Below are positions 1 to 9,766 of a DNA stretch of 64,000 bases, in pieces; the stretch's first letter is position 1; each line of letters begins with the position of its first letter. Made by a program: the position numbers and the translations under genes. A model generated the notes under the pieces. It saw only the letters and a program-made list of their open reading frames with translations, searched no databases and was not told the DNA's origin. The stretch is from Actinomadura parmotrematis (GTDB lineage Bacteria; Actinomycetota; Actinomycetes; Streptosporangiales; Streptosporangiaceae): NCBI RefSeq assembly GCF_019458805.1, contig NZ_JAIBOA010000011.1, forward strand, positions 183,249 to 247,248, read 5' to 3'.

Positions 1-197
1 TTGGACTCCACGCGCATGTGCGATCCCCTACCCTCTCGTGATTGCCAAAACCGTCATGCCCGCGTTCGCGGTCTTACCGCCCTCTTGGGCAGGTTAACTT
101 TGCGCTACATCTCCACTACCTGCCGGTCGGACGCACCTGCGTCGACCTGGAGTGGCCGCCCGCGAACCCCCGGTGCGCCCGGTTCGTCATCGGAAGT

Positions 198-737
198 GTG
201 CCGCACCACGTCCCCATCGAGGCCGTCCGCGCGCTCGCCGTCTGGGCCGCGCTGAGCGCCGCCGCCGTCCCGGCCGCCTGGCGGCCGCTCGCCCGCCGCA
301 CCGGCCGGCCGCCGCCGTCCGCGCTGGCGCTGCTCGTCTGGACGGCGCTGCTCCTCGCCATGACGCTGCCGGCGACGGCGGCGGCGGGCGCGGGCGGCCG
401 GCTCGCCGCCTGCGCCGCGCACCCGGCCGCCGAGGCCGCCTGGATGGTCCGCACCTTCGGCGACCGCGGGCTGGAGGACGTGATGAACGTCGCACTGTGG
501 ATGCCGTGCGGGCTGCTCGCGGCCGTCGCGACGCGCCGCCCGGCCGTCTCGGCGGCCGTGCTGTCGGCCGCCTTCACCGGCGTCGAGCTGCTGCAGACGC
601 TCGATCCGGGCCGGGAATGCGACCCCGGCGACATGGTCTACAACTCGGCGGGCGTCGCGCTCGGCGCCCTCGCCGGGGCCGCGCTGCTGCGGCTGCCGGG
701 GCTTCGCGAGCGTGCCACGGACCGGTCCGTTAGGTGA
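198..737 (+). CDS. VanZ-like membrane protein
   Basis: The C-terminal half carries the VanZ-like pattern: a hydrophobic stretch reading NVALWMPCGLLAA, then a GVELLQ segment, then the loop CDPGDMVYNSAGVALGAL before the last membrane helix. Four or five hydrophobic segments are visible, so this should be an integral membrane protein. VanZ-family proteins are linked to glycopeptide tolerance, but most actinomycete members have no known role. The start is uncertain: I chose GTG at 198, just before the first hydrophobic segment, but the frame stays open up to an ATG at 42 and no convincing ribosome-binding site marks either. A possible promoter lies near 85-111. The gene ends 54 bases before the phosphorylase gene on the same strand. 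Confidence 0.65.
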   Translation: MPHHVPIEAVRALAVWAALSAAAVPAAWRPLARRTGRPPPSALALLVWTALLLAMTLPATAAAGAGGRLAACAAHPAAEAAWMVRTFGDRGLEDVMNVALWMPCGLLAAVATRRPAVSAAVLSAAFTGVELLQTLDPGRECDPGDMVYNSAGVALGALAGAALLRLPGLRERATDRSVR

Positions 738-791
738 CGGTCCCGTGGCCGGGTCGCATTCAGGGGGCTTGAGCGTTTACCGTGGCCGGGC

Positions 792-3386
792 GTGAAGGCA
801 ATTCGACGATTCACCGTACGTACCGTCCTTCCCGAGCCGCTGCGCGACCTGGAAGAGCTGATCCTCAACCTGCGCTGGTCGTGGCACCACGAGACCCTCG
901 ATCTGTTCCGCGCGGTCGATCCCGCGCTGTGGGAGGCCGTCCGGCACGACCCCGTCCGCCTGCTGGGCGAGGTCTCTCCCGAGCGGATCGGGCAGCTGGC
1001 CGCCGACCGGCGCTTCCTGCGCCGGCTGCGCGACGCCGGCGACGAGCTGCACGACTACCTGACCACCGACCGCTGGTACCAGTCCCTCGGCGGGGCGCCG
1101 CGCGCCATCGCCTACTTCTCGCCCGAGTACGGGATCACCGCGACCCTGCCGCAGTACTCGGGCGGCCTCGGCATCCTGGCCGGCGACCATCTGAAGACCG
1201 CGAGCGACCTCGGCGTCCCGATCATCGGCGTCGGGCTGCTGTACCGGCACGGCTACTTCACCCAGTCGCTGTCGCCCGACGGCTGGCAGCTGGAGCGCTA
1301 CCCCCCGATCGATCCGAACGGGCTGCCCCTGACGCTGCTGCGCGAGGCCGACGGGACGCCGGTGCGCATCAGCATCGGGCTGCCGCAGGGCCACGACCTG
1401 CACGCCCAGGTGTGGCTGGTGCGCGTCGGCCGCGTCCCGCAACTGCTGCTGGACTCCGACGTCGAGGACAACGACCAGGCCGCCCGCGACATCACCGACC
1501 GCCTGTACGGCGGCGGCGGCGACCACCGGTTGCTCCAGGAGATGCTGCTCGGCATCGGCGGCGTCCGCGCCATCCGCGCCTACTGCCGCATCACGGGGCA
1601 CCCGGCGCCCGAGGTGTTCCACACCAACGAGGGCCACGCGGGGTTCCTCGGCCTGGAGCGCATCCGCGAGCTGGTGTCCGAACGGGGCCTGGCGTTCGGG
1701 GAGGCGCTGGAGGCGACCCGCGCGGGCACGGTGTTCACCACCCACACGCCCGTCCCGGCGGGCATCGACCGGTTCCCCCGCGAGCTCGTCCGCACCTATT
1801 TCGGCGGCGTCAACGAGGAGCCCGACGTCCCGGTCGAGCGCATCCTGGAGCTCGGCGCCGAGGACTACCCCGGCGGCGACCTCACCGTGTTCAACATGGC
1901 CGTCATGGGCATGCGCCTCGCCCAGCGCGTCAACGGCGTCAGCCTGCTGCACGGCGAGGTCAGCCGGGAGATGTTCGGCGGCCTGTGGGGCGGCTTCGAC
2001 ACCGCCGAGGTGCCGATCGGGTCGGTCACCAACGGCGTGCACGCCGGCACCTGGGTGGCCCGCGAGGTGCTGGAGCTCGCCGCCCGCGAGGCGCCCGCGG
2101 TGCTCGGCTCGGAGGACGGCTGGGACCAGGTCCGCCAGGTCGACGAGGAGGACATCTGGGCGGTCCGCCGCACCCTGCGCGCCCGCCTCGTCGAGGAGGC
2201 GCGGCGCCGGCTGCGCGACTCGTGGCGCCAGCGCGGCGCGAGCGAGGCCGAGGTGGCGTGGATCGACGACGCCCTCGACCCCGACGTCCTCACCATCGGG
2301 TTCGCGCGGCGCGTCCCGTCCTACAAGCGCCTCACCCTGATGATGCGCGACCCGGACCGGCTGCGGGCGCTGCTGCTGGACCCCGAACGGCCCGTCCAGA
2401 TCCTCATCGCGGGCAAGGCGCACCCCGCCGACGAGGGCGGCAAGCGCCTCATCCAGGACATCGTGCGGTTCGCCGACGGCGAGGACGTCCGGCACCGCAT
2501 CGTGTTCCTGCCCGACTACGACATGTCGCTCGGGCAGTCGCTCGTGCAGGGCTGCGACGTGTGGATGAACAACCCGCTGCGGCCGCTGGAGGCGTGCGGC
2601 ACCTCCGGCATGAAGGCGGCGCTGAACGGCGGCCTCAACCTGTCGGTCCGCGACGGCTGGTGGGACGAGTGGTTCGACGGGCAGAACGGCTGGGCGATCC
2701 CGTCCGCCGACGGCCTGTCGGCGCCCGACCGCCGCGACGACCTGGAGGCCGCCGCGCTCTACGAGCTGATCGCCGACCACGTCGCGACGCTGTTCTACGA
2801 CCGCGACGGCGGCCGGGCGCCGCGCCGCTGGCTGGAGATGGTCAAGCACACCATCGCCGGGACGGGCCCGAAGGTGCTCGCCACCCGGATGCTGCGCGAG
2901 TACGTCGAGCGGTACTACGTGCCGGCCGCGGACGCGGGCCGCGCCATGGCCGCCGACGACCACGCGGGCGCCCGCGACCTCGCCGCCTGGAAGCAGCGGG
3001 TCGCCAAGGCGTGGCCGGGCGTCGCGGTCGAGCACGTGGAGTCGGTCGGCGAGGACCGGATGAACGTCGGCGCCCGGCTGCCGCTCCGCGTGGTGGTGGC
3101 GCTCGCCGGCCTCGACCCCGCCGACGTCGCCGTCGAGGTCGCCTACGGGCGGGTGGACGACGCCGACGCGCTCGCCGACCCGTCCTACCTGGAGCTCGGC
3201 GGCCCCGAGCCGCTGGAGGACGGGCGGCTCCGCTACGTCGGCGACGTCCCGCTGGAACGGAGCGGCTCGTTCGGCTACAGCGTGCGGGTGGTGCCCCGCC
3301 ACGAGGGCCTCGCGACCCGCGCCGAGATGGGCCTGGTGGCGCTGCCGCCCGCTCCGCAGGGGATGGCCGACGGCGTGCTGCGCTGA
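792..3386 (+). CDS. glgP: alpha-glucan (glycogen/maltodextrin) phosphorylase
   Basis: 864 residues. It should release glucose-1-phosphate from alpha-1,4-glucans using pyridoxal phosphate in the cytosol. The N-terminal ~120 residues look like the DUF3417 domain typical of the short actinobacterial phosphorylases. The PLP-binding segment is clear: CGTSGMKAALNGG with the Schiff-base lysine at about residue 608, and the sugar-phosphate contact region reads ARRVPSYKR. Start is GTG at 792; a -10-like TACCGT at 779-784 leaves almost no 5' leader. A strong hairpin follows the stop. No other glycogen gene lies beside it, so it is not part of a glg operon here. Confidence 0.95.
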   Translation: MKAIRRFTVRTVLPEPLRDLEELILNLRWSWHHETLDLFRAVDPALWEAVRHDPVRLLGEVSPERIGQLAADRRFLRRLRDAGDELHDYLTTDRWYQSLGGAPRAIAYFSPEYGITATLPQYSGGLGILAGDHLKTASDLGVPIIGVGLLYRHGYFTQSLSPDGWQLERYPPIDPNGLPLTLLREADGTPVRISIGLPQGHDLHAQVWLVRVGRVPQLLLDSDVEDNDQAARDITDRLYGGGGDHRLLQEMLLGIGGVRAIRAYCRITGHPAPEVFHTNEGHAGFLGLERIRELVSERGLAFGEALEATRAGTVFTTHTPVPAGIDRFPRELVRTYFGGVNEEPDVPVERILELGAEDYPGGDLTVFNMAVMGMRLAQRVNGVSLLHGEVSREMFGGLWGGFDTAEVPIGSVTNGVHAGTWVAREVLELAAREAPAVLGSEDGWDQVRQVDEEDIWAVRRTLRARLVEEARRRLRDSWRQRGASEAEVAWIDDALDPDVLTIGFARRVPSYKRLTLMMRDPDRLRALLLDPERPVQILIAGKAHPADEGGKRLIQDIVRFADGEDVRHRIVFLPDYDMSLGQSLVQGCDVWMNNPLRPLEACGTSGMKAALNGGLNLSVRDGWWDEWFDGQNGWAIPSADGLSAPDRRDDLEAAALYELIADHVATLFYDRDGGRAPRRWLEMVKHTIAGTGPKVLATRMLREYVERYYVPAADAGRAMAADDHAGARDLAAWKQRVAKAWPGVAVEHVESVGEDRMNVGARLPLRVVVALAGLDPADVAVEVAYGRVDDADALADPSYLELGGPEPLEDGRLRYVGDVPLERSGSFGYSVRVVPRHEGLATRAEMGLVALPPAPQGMADGVLR

Positions 3387-3395
3387 CGCCGGGAC

Positions 3396-3436
3396 GGCGA
3401 GAGCCCGCCGACCCCGGGGGTCGGCGGGCTCTCGCC
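3396..3436. terminator. bidirectional terminator hairpin glgP / lipase
   Basis: A perfect 18-bp inverted repeat (3396-3413 pairing with 3419-3436) with a 5-base loop sits between two convergent stop codons (3386 and 3461). There is no clear T run on either side, as is usual in high-GC actinomycetes. Confidence 0.8.
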
Positions 3437-3460
3437 GGCACGGCTGAGCTGCGGCGACGC

Positions 3461-4579
3461 CTACTTGAACAGGTTCGCGACGAACTTGGTCGTGTCGGGC
3501 AGCGACGCGGCCATGTTGCCGCTGTGGTCGGCGCCCGCGTACGCCTTGAACGTCACCGGCTGGTTCCGTGCCTTGAGGTCGGCGACCAGCTTCAGCGTCA
3601 GCGGGATCGGCACGGTCGTGTCGACCATGCCCTGCGCGATGTAGAACGGCCTGGTGTAGCCGGACACCGGCACCTCCATGACGCCGCGCAGCGCGTTGAA
3701 GAACGGCGCGTCGAACAGCGACCGGTTCAGCAGCTGCCCGATGCCGACGCCCTTGGTGCTCGCGACCATGTCGTCGTAGCAGAGCGTCTCGGCGTCGGCG
3801 ACGGCCTTCTTCCCGAGCGGCGTCAGGTACCTGTCGACGTCGAAGTCCGGGCGGGCGGCGCGCAGCCCGGCCAGGATGTAGGCGACGTAGCCGGTGAGGT
3901 CGTCCAGCGGCAGGTTCGGGATGTAGGGCCCGGCGAGCGAGACGATGCCCTCCAGGTTGGAGGGCGGGCCGGTCGCGACGGCGCCGCGGAAGTCCAGCTC
4001 GGGCGCGTACTTCGGCGCCAGGTTCGCGGTGAACAGCGCGGCCTGCCCGCCCTGCGACTGCCCGATGACGACCCACTTGGACGCCAGGCTCTTGTCGACG
4101 CTGCGCGCCGCCCGCACCATGTCGGCGGCCGAGTAGGCCGCCGACCGGCCGTCCAGGTAGGGGTGCACGCCGGGCGTGCCGAGGCCGACGTAGTCGGTCG
4201 CGACGATCGCGTAGCCCTGCGCGAGCCACTGCTTCAGGTAGGTGATGTCGCGGTCGGAGCGGCCGGCGGTGGACGGCGCGCACGCGTCGCCGATGCCGAC
4301 CGTGCCGTGCGTCCACGACAGGACGGGCCAGCCGCCCTCGGGCGCGGTGCCCTTCGGGACGAAGACGGCGCCGGTGCTGACGGCACTCTTCCCGGTCGGG
4401 CCGGTGGTGGTGTAGGTGAGGCGCTGCGCGGACCCGGTGCCGGGCAGCCACAGGTTCGCGGGGAGCGGGGCGACGGCGGTGACGCCGCCGGGCTTCGGCC
4501 CGGCGGCCCGCGCGGTGGCGGGCTGCGCGAGCGCGGCCGCCGACAGCAGGGCACAGCCCGCCGCGAGGAGACGACGCAT
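3461..4579 (-). CDS. secreted lipase / alpha-beta hydrolase (LIP family)
   Basis: About 372 residues. It begins with a signal peptide (MRRLLAAGCALLSAAALAQP, probably cleaved near ATARA-AG), so it is likely exported. The nucleophile elbow GQSQGG lies mid-protein, the usual position in the LIP-type secretory triacylglycerol lipases, with a later DHSG segment that may hold the catalytic histidine. I chose ATG at 4579 because GGAGGT lies 7 bases upstream; an in-frame ATG at 4606 lacks this. It is convergent with the phosphorylase gene. Substrate is not predictable: it could be a lipase, a cutinase-like esterase or another serine hydrolase. Confidence 0.85.
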   Translation of the reverse strand: MRRLLAAGCALLSAAALAQPATARAAGPKPGGVTAVAPLPANLWLPGTGSAQRLTYTTTGPTGKSAVSTGAVFVPKGTAPEGGWPVLSWTHGTVGIGDACAPSTAGRSDRDITYLKQWLAQGYAIVATDYVGLGTPGVHPYLDGRSAAYSAADMVRAARSVDKSLASKWVVIGQSQGGQAALFTANLAPKYAPELDFRGAVATGPPSNLEGIVSLAGPYIPNLPLDDLTGYVAYILAGLRAARPDFDVDRYLTPLGKKAVADAETLCYDDMVASTKGVGIGQLLNRSLFDAPFFNALRGVMEVPVSGYTRPFYIAQGMVDTTVPIPLTLKLVADLKARNQPVTFKAYAGADHSGNMAASLPDTTKFVANLFK

Positions 4580-4788
4580 AGGGGGGACCTCCAAGATCCC
4601 CGACACCGTAGCGCCTGCCCGACCGGCGGGTAAAGACCCTGATCAACCGCCCTTTCCCCCGTCGCGACGCAGCGGTCCAGGTAGGCGGTGAACGCCCGCG
4701 CGCCGGGCTCGGGACCGGCGGCCCGGCAGGTACGCGGTGCGCAGCAGCCGGGCCGAACGCCGCGCCGCGAGGGAGGTTTCTCCGGGCG

Positions 4789-5514
4789 TCATTCCTCGGG
4801 GGACGAGGGGTTCTCGGCGAGGGCCTCGTAGGCGGGCAGGAGGACGTCGACGAGGGCGCGGCGGCGGACCTTGACCGCCGGCGGCTCGGCGATCTCCAGG
4901 ACGAAGCCGGGCGGGACCGGGGGAGCGGCGCGGCGCTCGCGCAGGCGGGCGAGGCCCGAGGGGGCCGCCCAGTAGCCGTCGGCGGTCAGCGGCTCCTCCT
5001 CGACCTCGAACGGGTCGGGGTCGGCCGCGGGCGCGCGGCGCAGCGCCGTCAGGAGCGCGTCGCGGGACCGGCCGTTCCACTCCAGGATCAGGAACGGGTC
5101 CTGGTCGAAGGCGCGGCCGAGCGCGTCCAGGACGGTCGCGGCGTGCGGGCACGGCTCGCCGTAGTCGTCGCACGAGCACATCAGGTGCAGGGCGCCCGCC
5201 GACATCGGCAGCAGCGGCAGGCCCGCCTCGGCGAACACCAGCTCGATCTCCGGCGGCACCTCCCCGGCGAGCAGCTTGGCGCGGAACACCGCGCGCGACG
5301 CCAGCTCGTCCTCGACGCGCCGCCAGCCGAGCTCGTCGATCGCGCCGATGCCGACCGTCAGGTCGTGCACCTCGCCCGGCACCCGCACCTTCGCGACGAC
5401 CTCGCAGGGGTCCACCCGCAGCTGCGTGATCGTGCCCTGCCGATCGGCGAGCCGGTCCGGGTCGGCGAAGGACTCCAGCAGCCGGGCGAACCGGCGCGAC
5501 CACCACCGCTCCAT
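4789..5514 (-). CDS. SWIM zinc-finger protein
   Basis: 241 residues. The segment CSCDDYGEPCPHA gives the C-x-C-x6-C-x-H pattern of a SWIM zinc finger, in the context LHLMCSC...PHAATVLDAL. The ATG at 5514 shares one base with the TGA of the SNF2 helicase gene upstream (TGATG), so the two are translationally coupled. This helicase/SWIM pair recurs in actinobacteria and suggests that the SWIM protein helps the helicase bind DNA or a protein partner; that role is inferred. The C-terminal ~100 residues are Pro/Arg/Glu-rich with no motif that I recognise. Confidence 0.85.
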   Translation of the reverse strand: MERWWSRRFARLLESFADPDRLADRQGTITQLRVDPCEVVAKVRVPGEVHDLTVGIGAIDELGWRRVEDELASRAVFRAKLLAGEVPPEIELVFAEAGLPLLPMSAGALHLMCSCDDYGEPCPHAATVLDALGRAFDQDPFLILEWNGRSRDALLTALRRAPAADPDPFEVEEEPLTADGYWAAPSGLARLRERRAAPPVPPGFVLEIAEPPAVKVRRRALVDVLLPAYEALAENPSSPEE

Positions 5515-8500
5515 CAGCCGCTCACCGCCTCCGGGCCGAGGCGCAGCACGTCGCGCAGCTCGGCGACCGACAGGTCGGTCAGCCAGTCCTCGCCCGTCCC
5601 GACGATCGACTCGGCGAGCGCCTTCTTGCGCTCGATCATCTCGTCCACCCGCTCCTCCATCGTGCCGACGCAGATGAACTTGCGGACCTGCACGTTCCGC
5701 GTCTGCCCGATCCGGAACGCCCGGTCGGTCGCCTGGTCCTCCACCGCCGGGTTCCACCACCGGTCCAGGTGCACCACGTGGTTGGCCGCCGTCAGCGTGA
5801 GGCCCGTCCCCGCCGCCTTCAGCGACAGCAGGAACACCGACGGCTCGGCGTCCCGCTGGAAGTGCTGCACCAGGTCGTCGCGGGCCTGCTTGGACGTCCC
5901 GCCGTGCAGCCACAGCACCGGCCGCTCCAGCTTCGCCGCCAGGTAGGGCTGGAGCATCGTGCCGAGCTCGGCGTACTGGGTGAACACCAGGGCTTTCTCG
6001 CCCTGCTCCATCACCTCGGCGCAGATCTCCTCCAGCCGCTCCAGCTTCCCCGACCGGCCCTGCAGCCGCGATCCGTCCTTGAGCAGCTGCGCCGGATGGT
6101 TGCAGACCTGCTTCAGCTTCGCCATCGTCGCCAGCACCAGGCCGCGCCGCTGCTTGTCGTCGGCCTCGGCGATCTGCGCGAGCATGTCGTCCAGCGTCGC
6201 CCGGTACAGCGACGCCTGCTCGGCCGTCAGGTTGCAGTAGACCTTGATCTCCTGCTTCTCCGGCAGGTCCGCGATGATCGACCTGTCGGTCTTCAGCCGC
6301 CGCAGCACGAACGGCTGCGTCGCCCGCTTCAGCGCCATCGCCGCCCGCTCGTCGCCGTCCTTCTCGATCGGCACCGCGAACCGCTCGCGGAAGTGCGCCC
6401 GCGGCCCGAGCAGACCCGGATTCGCGAACTCCATGATCGACCACAGCTCGGTCAGGTGGTTCTCCACCGGCGTCCCGGTGAGCGCGATCCGCGTCCGCGC
6501 CGGGATGCCCCGCACCGCCCGCGCCTGCTGCGTCCCGCTGTTCTTGAGCGCCTGCGCCTCGTCGCAGATGACGCGTCCCCACGCCACCCGCCCGAGCATC
6601 GCCGCGTCCCGCGCCGCCGTCCCGTACGTCGTCAGCACCAGATCGGCCGCCGACGCCGCCCGCACCAGCGCGTCGTCGCGGTGCCGCCCGGTCCCGTGGT
6701 GCACGTACACCCGCAGCTTCGGCGCGAACCGCGCCGCCTCCCGCTGCCAGTTCCCCACCAGCGACATGGGCAGGACGGCGAGCGTCGGCGCGGGCGCCGC
6801 GCCGCCCTCGCGCTCGTGCACCAGCAGCGACAGCATGATGATCGTTTTCCCCAAGCCCATGTCGTCCGCGAGGAGCGCGCCGAGGCCGAGGCCGTCCATG
6901 AACGCCAGCCAGGCGAGGCCGCGCCGCTGGTAGGGACGCAGCTCGGCGTCCAGGTCGCCGGGGGTGGGAACGGGGTCCAGGCGGCGGTCGGCGTGGCCGG
7001 AGAGGAGGTCGCCGAAGGCGCCGTCGGCGTCGACGCCGGTGAGGGGGAGGGCCGGGTCGCCGGCGTGGACGACGGCGCGCATCGCCTGGGCGGCGGTCAT
7101 CCGGCCGGTGCGGGGGTTGCGCAGGAAGTCCAGGGCGGCTTCGAGCTGCTCCTCGTCGAGCTCGACCCACTGGCCGCGCAGGCGGACGAGGGGCGCCTTC
7201 AGGCGGGCGAGCTCGGCGAGCTCGGCCTCGTCGACGGTGTCGTCGCCGATGGCGAGGTCCCAGCGGAAGCGGACCATGCCCTTGAGGTCGAAGCCCGAGG
7301 ACGCGGCGGCGCCGCCGCCCTCGTCGGGGTCGGTGCGGGCGGTGAAGCGCAGGCCGAGGCGGGCCTTGCCGGCCCAGGTGGGCAGCAGGACGCCGAAGCC
7401 GGCGGCGGCGAGCATGGGGGCGGACTGGCGGAGGAAGCGGAAGGCGCCCGCGGTGTCGAGGCGCAGCTCGCCGGGGGTGGCGGTGTCGAGGGCGGGGGCC
7501 ATGTCGGGGAACAGGCGGAGGGCGCGGCCGAGGCCGGCGAGGAGGGTGTCCTCGGCGTCCGCGACGGTCGGGGCCTCGCCCGCCCAGACGGTGGCGGCGG
7601 GGACGTAGAGGCTGGGGTCGTCGGTGCCCTGGAGGGCGAACTCGACGCGCCAGCCGTCGTCGTCCCCGGCGGGCTCGGCGGGCTCCTCGAGGGGGTCGTC
7701 GGTGAACTCCTCGGCGCCGGGTTCGGCGAGGCGGAAGCAGACGCGCAGCGGGCCGGTGGGGCGGCGGGAGGCGGCGGCCCAGGCGTCGAGCTCGGCGATG
7801 AGGTCGTCGGCGTCGTCGTGGGCCTCGCGGGGGACCGACGGGTCGGGGCCGGTGAGGGCCTGGACCCAGCGCTCGGGCAGCGGCAGGCGGTCGGGGGCCC
7901 GGCCGGCGCGGGCGGGCAGCAGGGGGTGGGGGACGGCGCCGCGGACGGCGGTGTCGACGAGGCCGTCCAGGGCCTCGCGGAGGACGGCGGCGGCGGGGCG
8001 GCCGCCCTCGGCGGCACGGCAGGCGGCCGGCATGGCGCGGACGAGGTCGCCGAAGCGGGCGGCGTCGTCGAGGACGGGCCGCCAGCGGGCGACGAGGTCG
8101 CCGTCCTCGCGCCGCAGGGCGGGCAGGACGCGGCCGCGGGCGGCGAGGTCGGCGGCCTCGTCGGCGATGAGGCACAGGTAGCGCAGGTCGGTGCCGGCGA
8201 TGACGTCGCCGCTGTGCTCGGCGGCCTGGAGCAGCGCCATCGCGCCGAACGGCTCCAGGGCGAGGGCGGGGACGCGCCAGGCGCGCAGCTCGACGGGGCC
8301 GCCGTAGGGTTCGGGGCCGAGTTCGGCGGACGGCTGCGGGTGGTCGCCGTGGGTGGGGAGCTGCAGCGGCAGGGTGACGCGGAACGCGCCGCCGAGCAGC
8401 GGCTCGTAGGAGGTGCCGGTGAAGTCGGCGGTGGCGAAGGGGTGGTCGTCGCCGGCGGGGCGGTGCGGCCCGGTGCGCTCGGCCCACAGGCAGAGCGCGC

Positions 8501-8531
8501 CGCCGTGCCAGGTGGCGTGCGCGACCAGCAT
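5514..8531 (-). CDS. SNF2-family DEAD/DEAH-like helicase
   Basis: 1005 residues. The C-terminal half is a SNF2/SWI2 ATPase: Walker A is DDMGLGKT (lysine near residue 562), the Walker B box is DEAQ followed by ALKN, motif III reads LTGTPVENHLTELWS, and the helicase-C half ends with VVHLDRWWNPAVEDQATDRAFRIGQ. The N-terminal ~450 residues match the SNF2-associated region common in bacterial Snf2 proteins. Such enzymes translocate on DNA or remodel RNA polymerase/DNA complexes (RapA-like); the exact role here is unknown. Its stop overlaps the SWIM gene start. It is transcribed away from the enoyl-CoA hydratase gene. Confidence 0.93.
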   Translation of the reverse strand: MLVAHATWHGGALCLWAERTGPHRPAGDDHPFATADFTGTSYEPLLGGAFRVTLPLQLPTHGDHPQPSAELGPEPYGGPVELRAWRVPALALEPFGAMALLQAAEHSGDVIAGTDLRYLCLIADEAADLAARGRVLPALRREDGDLVARWRPVLDDAARFGDLVRAMPAACRAAEGGRPAAAVLREALDGLVDTAVRGAVPHPLLPARAGRAPDRLPLPERWVQALTGPDPSVPREAHDDADDLIAELDAWAAASRRPTGPLRVCFRLAEPGAEEFTDDPLEEPAEPAGDDDGWRVEFALQGTDDPSLYVPAATVWAGEAPTVADAEDTLLAGLGRALRLFPDMAPALDTATPGELRLDTAGAFRFLRQSAPMLAAAGFGVLLPTWAGKARLGLRFTARTDPDEGGGAAASSGFDLKGMVRFRWDLAIGDDTVDEAELAELARLKAPLVRLRGQWVELDEEQLEAALDFLRNPRTGRMTAAQAMRAVVHAGDPALPLTGVDADGAFGDLLSGHADRRLDPVPTPGDLDAELRPYQRRGLAWLAFMDGLGLGALLADDMGLGKTIIMLSLLVHEREGGAAPAPTLAVLPMSLVGNWQREAARFAPKLRVYVHHGTGRHRDDALVRAASAADLVLTTYGTAARDAAMLGRVAWGRVICDEAQALKNSGTQQARAVRGIPARTRIALTGTPVENHLTELWSIMEFANPGLLGPRAHFRERFAVPIEKDGDERAAMALKRATQPFVLRRLKTDRSIIADLPEKQEIKVYCNLTAEQASLYRATLDDMLAQIAEADDKQRRGLVLATMAKLKQVCNHPAQLLKDGSRLQGRSGKLERLEEICAEVMEQGEKALVFTQYAELGTMLQPYLAAKLERPVLWLHGGTSKQARDDLVQHFQRDAEPSVFLLSLKAAGTGLTLTAANHVVHLDRWWNPAVEDQATDRAFRIGQTRNVQVRKFICVGTMEERVDEMIERKKALAESIVGTGEDWLTDLSVAELRDVLRLGPEAVSG

Positions 8532-8649
8532 GACGTTCGACTCCCCCCGCCCCGACGGACTGCCCGCTCGAAGCTACCGGACGCCAGTGACGGAAGGGGG
8601 TGCGGTTAGGCTCGGTGCGCCGGTTCGGGCATGGTCGAGGGAGGCTGTC

Positions 8650-9432
8650 GTGGGCGAGTTCGTGCGGGTCGAGGTCGAGGGCGGGGTCGCGACGATCCGG
8701 CTGGACCGGCCGAAGATGAACGCGCTCGACGCGGCCATGCAGCGGGAACTGATCGAGGCGGCCCGGCAGGTGACCGAGGACGACGCGGTGGGCGCGGTCG
8801 TGCTGTACGGGGGCGAGCGGGTGTTCGCGGCGGGCGCGGACATCAAGGAGATGGCGCCGATGTCGTACGCCGAGATGTCGGCGGGGCACTCGCGCCTGTT
8901 GCAGGACTTCACCAAGGCCCTGGCGGCGATCCCGAAGCCGGTCGTCGCGGCGATCACCGGCTACGCGCTCGGCGGCGGCCTGGAGGTGGCGCTGACGGCG
9001 GACCTGCGGGTCGCGGGGGAGGGCGCGAAGGTGGGGCAGCCGGAGATCCGGCTCGGCATCATCCCGGGTGCGGGCGGGACGCAGCGCCTCGCCCGGCTGA
9101 TCGGCCCGTCCCGCGCCAAGGACCTGATCTTCTCGGGGCGGCACGTGGAGGCCGCCGAGGCGCTCGCGCTCGGCCTGGTGGACCGCGTCGTCCCCGACGC
9201 CGAGGTGTACACCGCCGCGCGGGAGTGGGCGGCGTCGTTCGCCGGCGGCCCGGCGGTGGCGCTGCGCGCCGCCAAGCAGGCGATCGACAGCGGCCTGGAG
9301 GTGGACCTGGCGACCGGCCTGGAGATCGAGCGGACCCAGTTCGCCGCGCTGTTCGCCACCGAGGACCAGAAGGCCGGCATGCGCAGCTTCGTGGAGGAGG
9401 GGCCGGGCAAGGCGACGTTCAGGGGCCGCTGA
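8650..9432 (+). CDS. enoyl-CoA hydratase/isomerase family protein
   Basis: 260 residues, the usual crotonase length. The oxyanion-hole segment FAAGADIKEM and the later ITGYALGGGLEVALTADLRVAGEGAKVGQPEIRLGIIPGAGGTQRL are typical of enoyl-CoA hydratases, and glutamates at both expected catalytic positions (GGLE and QPEIRLG) suggest true hydratase activity in beta-oxidation. Start is GTG at 8650 with GGGAGG 6 to 7 bases upstream; the reading frame continues further up but lacks a ribosome-binding site there. The last 14 bases overlap the convergent HxlR gene. Confidence 0.92.
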   Translation: MGEFVRVEVEGGVATIRLDRPKMNALDAAMQRELIEAARQVTEDDAVGAVVLYGGERVFAAGADIKEMAPMSYAEMSAGHSRLLQDFTKALAAIPKPVVAAITGYALGGGLEVALTADLRVAGEGAKVGQPEIRLGIIPGAGGTQRLARLIGPSRAKDLIFSGRHVEAAEALALGLVDRVVPDAEVYTAAREWAASFAGGPAVALRAAKQAIDSGLEVDLATGLEIERTQFAALFATEDQKAGMRSFVEEGPGKATFRGR

Positions 9433-9766
9433 CCTCGGCGGCCTCCTGGGCGGCGAGCACCTGGTCGCCGTAGCGCTCGGTCCAGCGGCCGAGCGCGAGG
9501 ATCGGCTCCAGCAGCCCGCGCCCGGCGTCGGTCAGCGCGTACTCGACGCGCGGCGGCGCCTCGGCGTAGCGGCGGCGCTCGACGAGGCCGCTCGCCTCCA
9601 GGCGCCGCAGCGTCGCGGTGAGGACCTTCTGGCTGATGCCGCCGATGTGCTCGCGCAGCTCGCCGGGACGGCGCGGCCCCTCGCGCAGGGCGTAGAGGAC
9701 GACGCTCGTCCACTGGCCCGAGATGAGGTCGAACCCGAGCCGCGCCGGGCAGTCGGCGATGAACAT
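9419..9766 (-). CDS. HxlR-family transcriptional regulator
   Basis: 115 residues. The opening CPARLGFDLISGQWTSVVLYAL and the winged-helix pattern GELREHIGGISQKVLTATLRRLEASGLVERR are the HxlR (MarR-like) family signature; the N-terminal cysteine is the redox/aldehyde sensing position in some members. I chose ATG at 9766 because GGAGGAGG lies just upstream; the in-frame ATG at 9787 would put that site inside the gene. It is divergent from the F420-reductase-like gene and very likely represses it from the 80-base shared intergenic region. Confidence 0.9.
   Translation of the reverse strand: MFIADCPARLGFDLISGQWTSVVLYALREGPRRPGELREHIGGISQKVLTATLRRLEASGLVERRRYAEAPPRVEYALTDAGRGLLEPILALGRWTERYGDQVLAAQEAAEVSGP

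Noticed and set aside
777..4646. Very long open frames on both strands across the phosphorylase and lipase genes
   Set aside because: They are GC-rich antisense or frame-shifted shadows with Arg/Ala/Pro-rich text; the glgP and lipase frames carry the real domains.
4643..5506. Open frame overlapping the SWIM gene
   Set aside because: Low-complexity Arg/Gly/Ala composition with no motif; the overlapping SWIM frame has a zinc finger and coupling to the helicase.
4789..9144. One continuous 1451-codon frame covering the SWIM and SNF2 genes on the minus strand
   Set aside because: Only its last 241 codons (the SWIM protein) look like protein; the rest is the shadow of the SNF2 gene in another frame.
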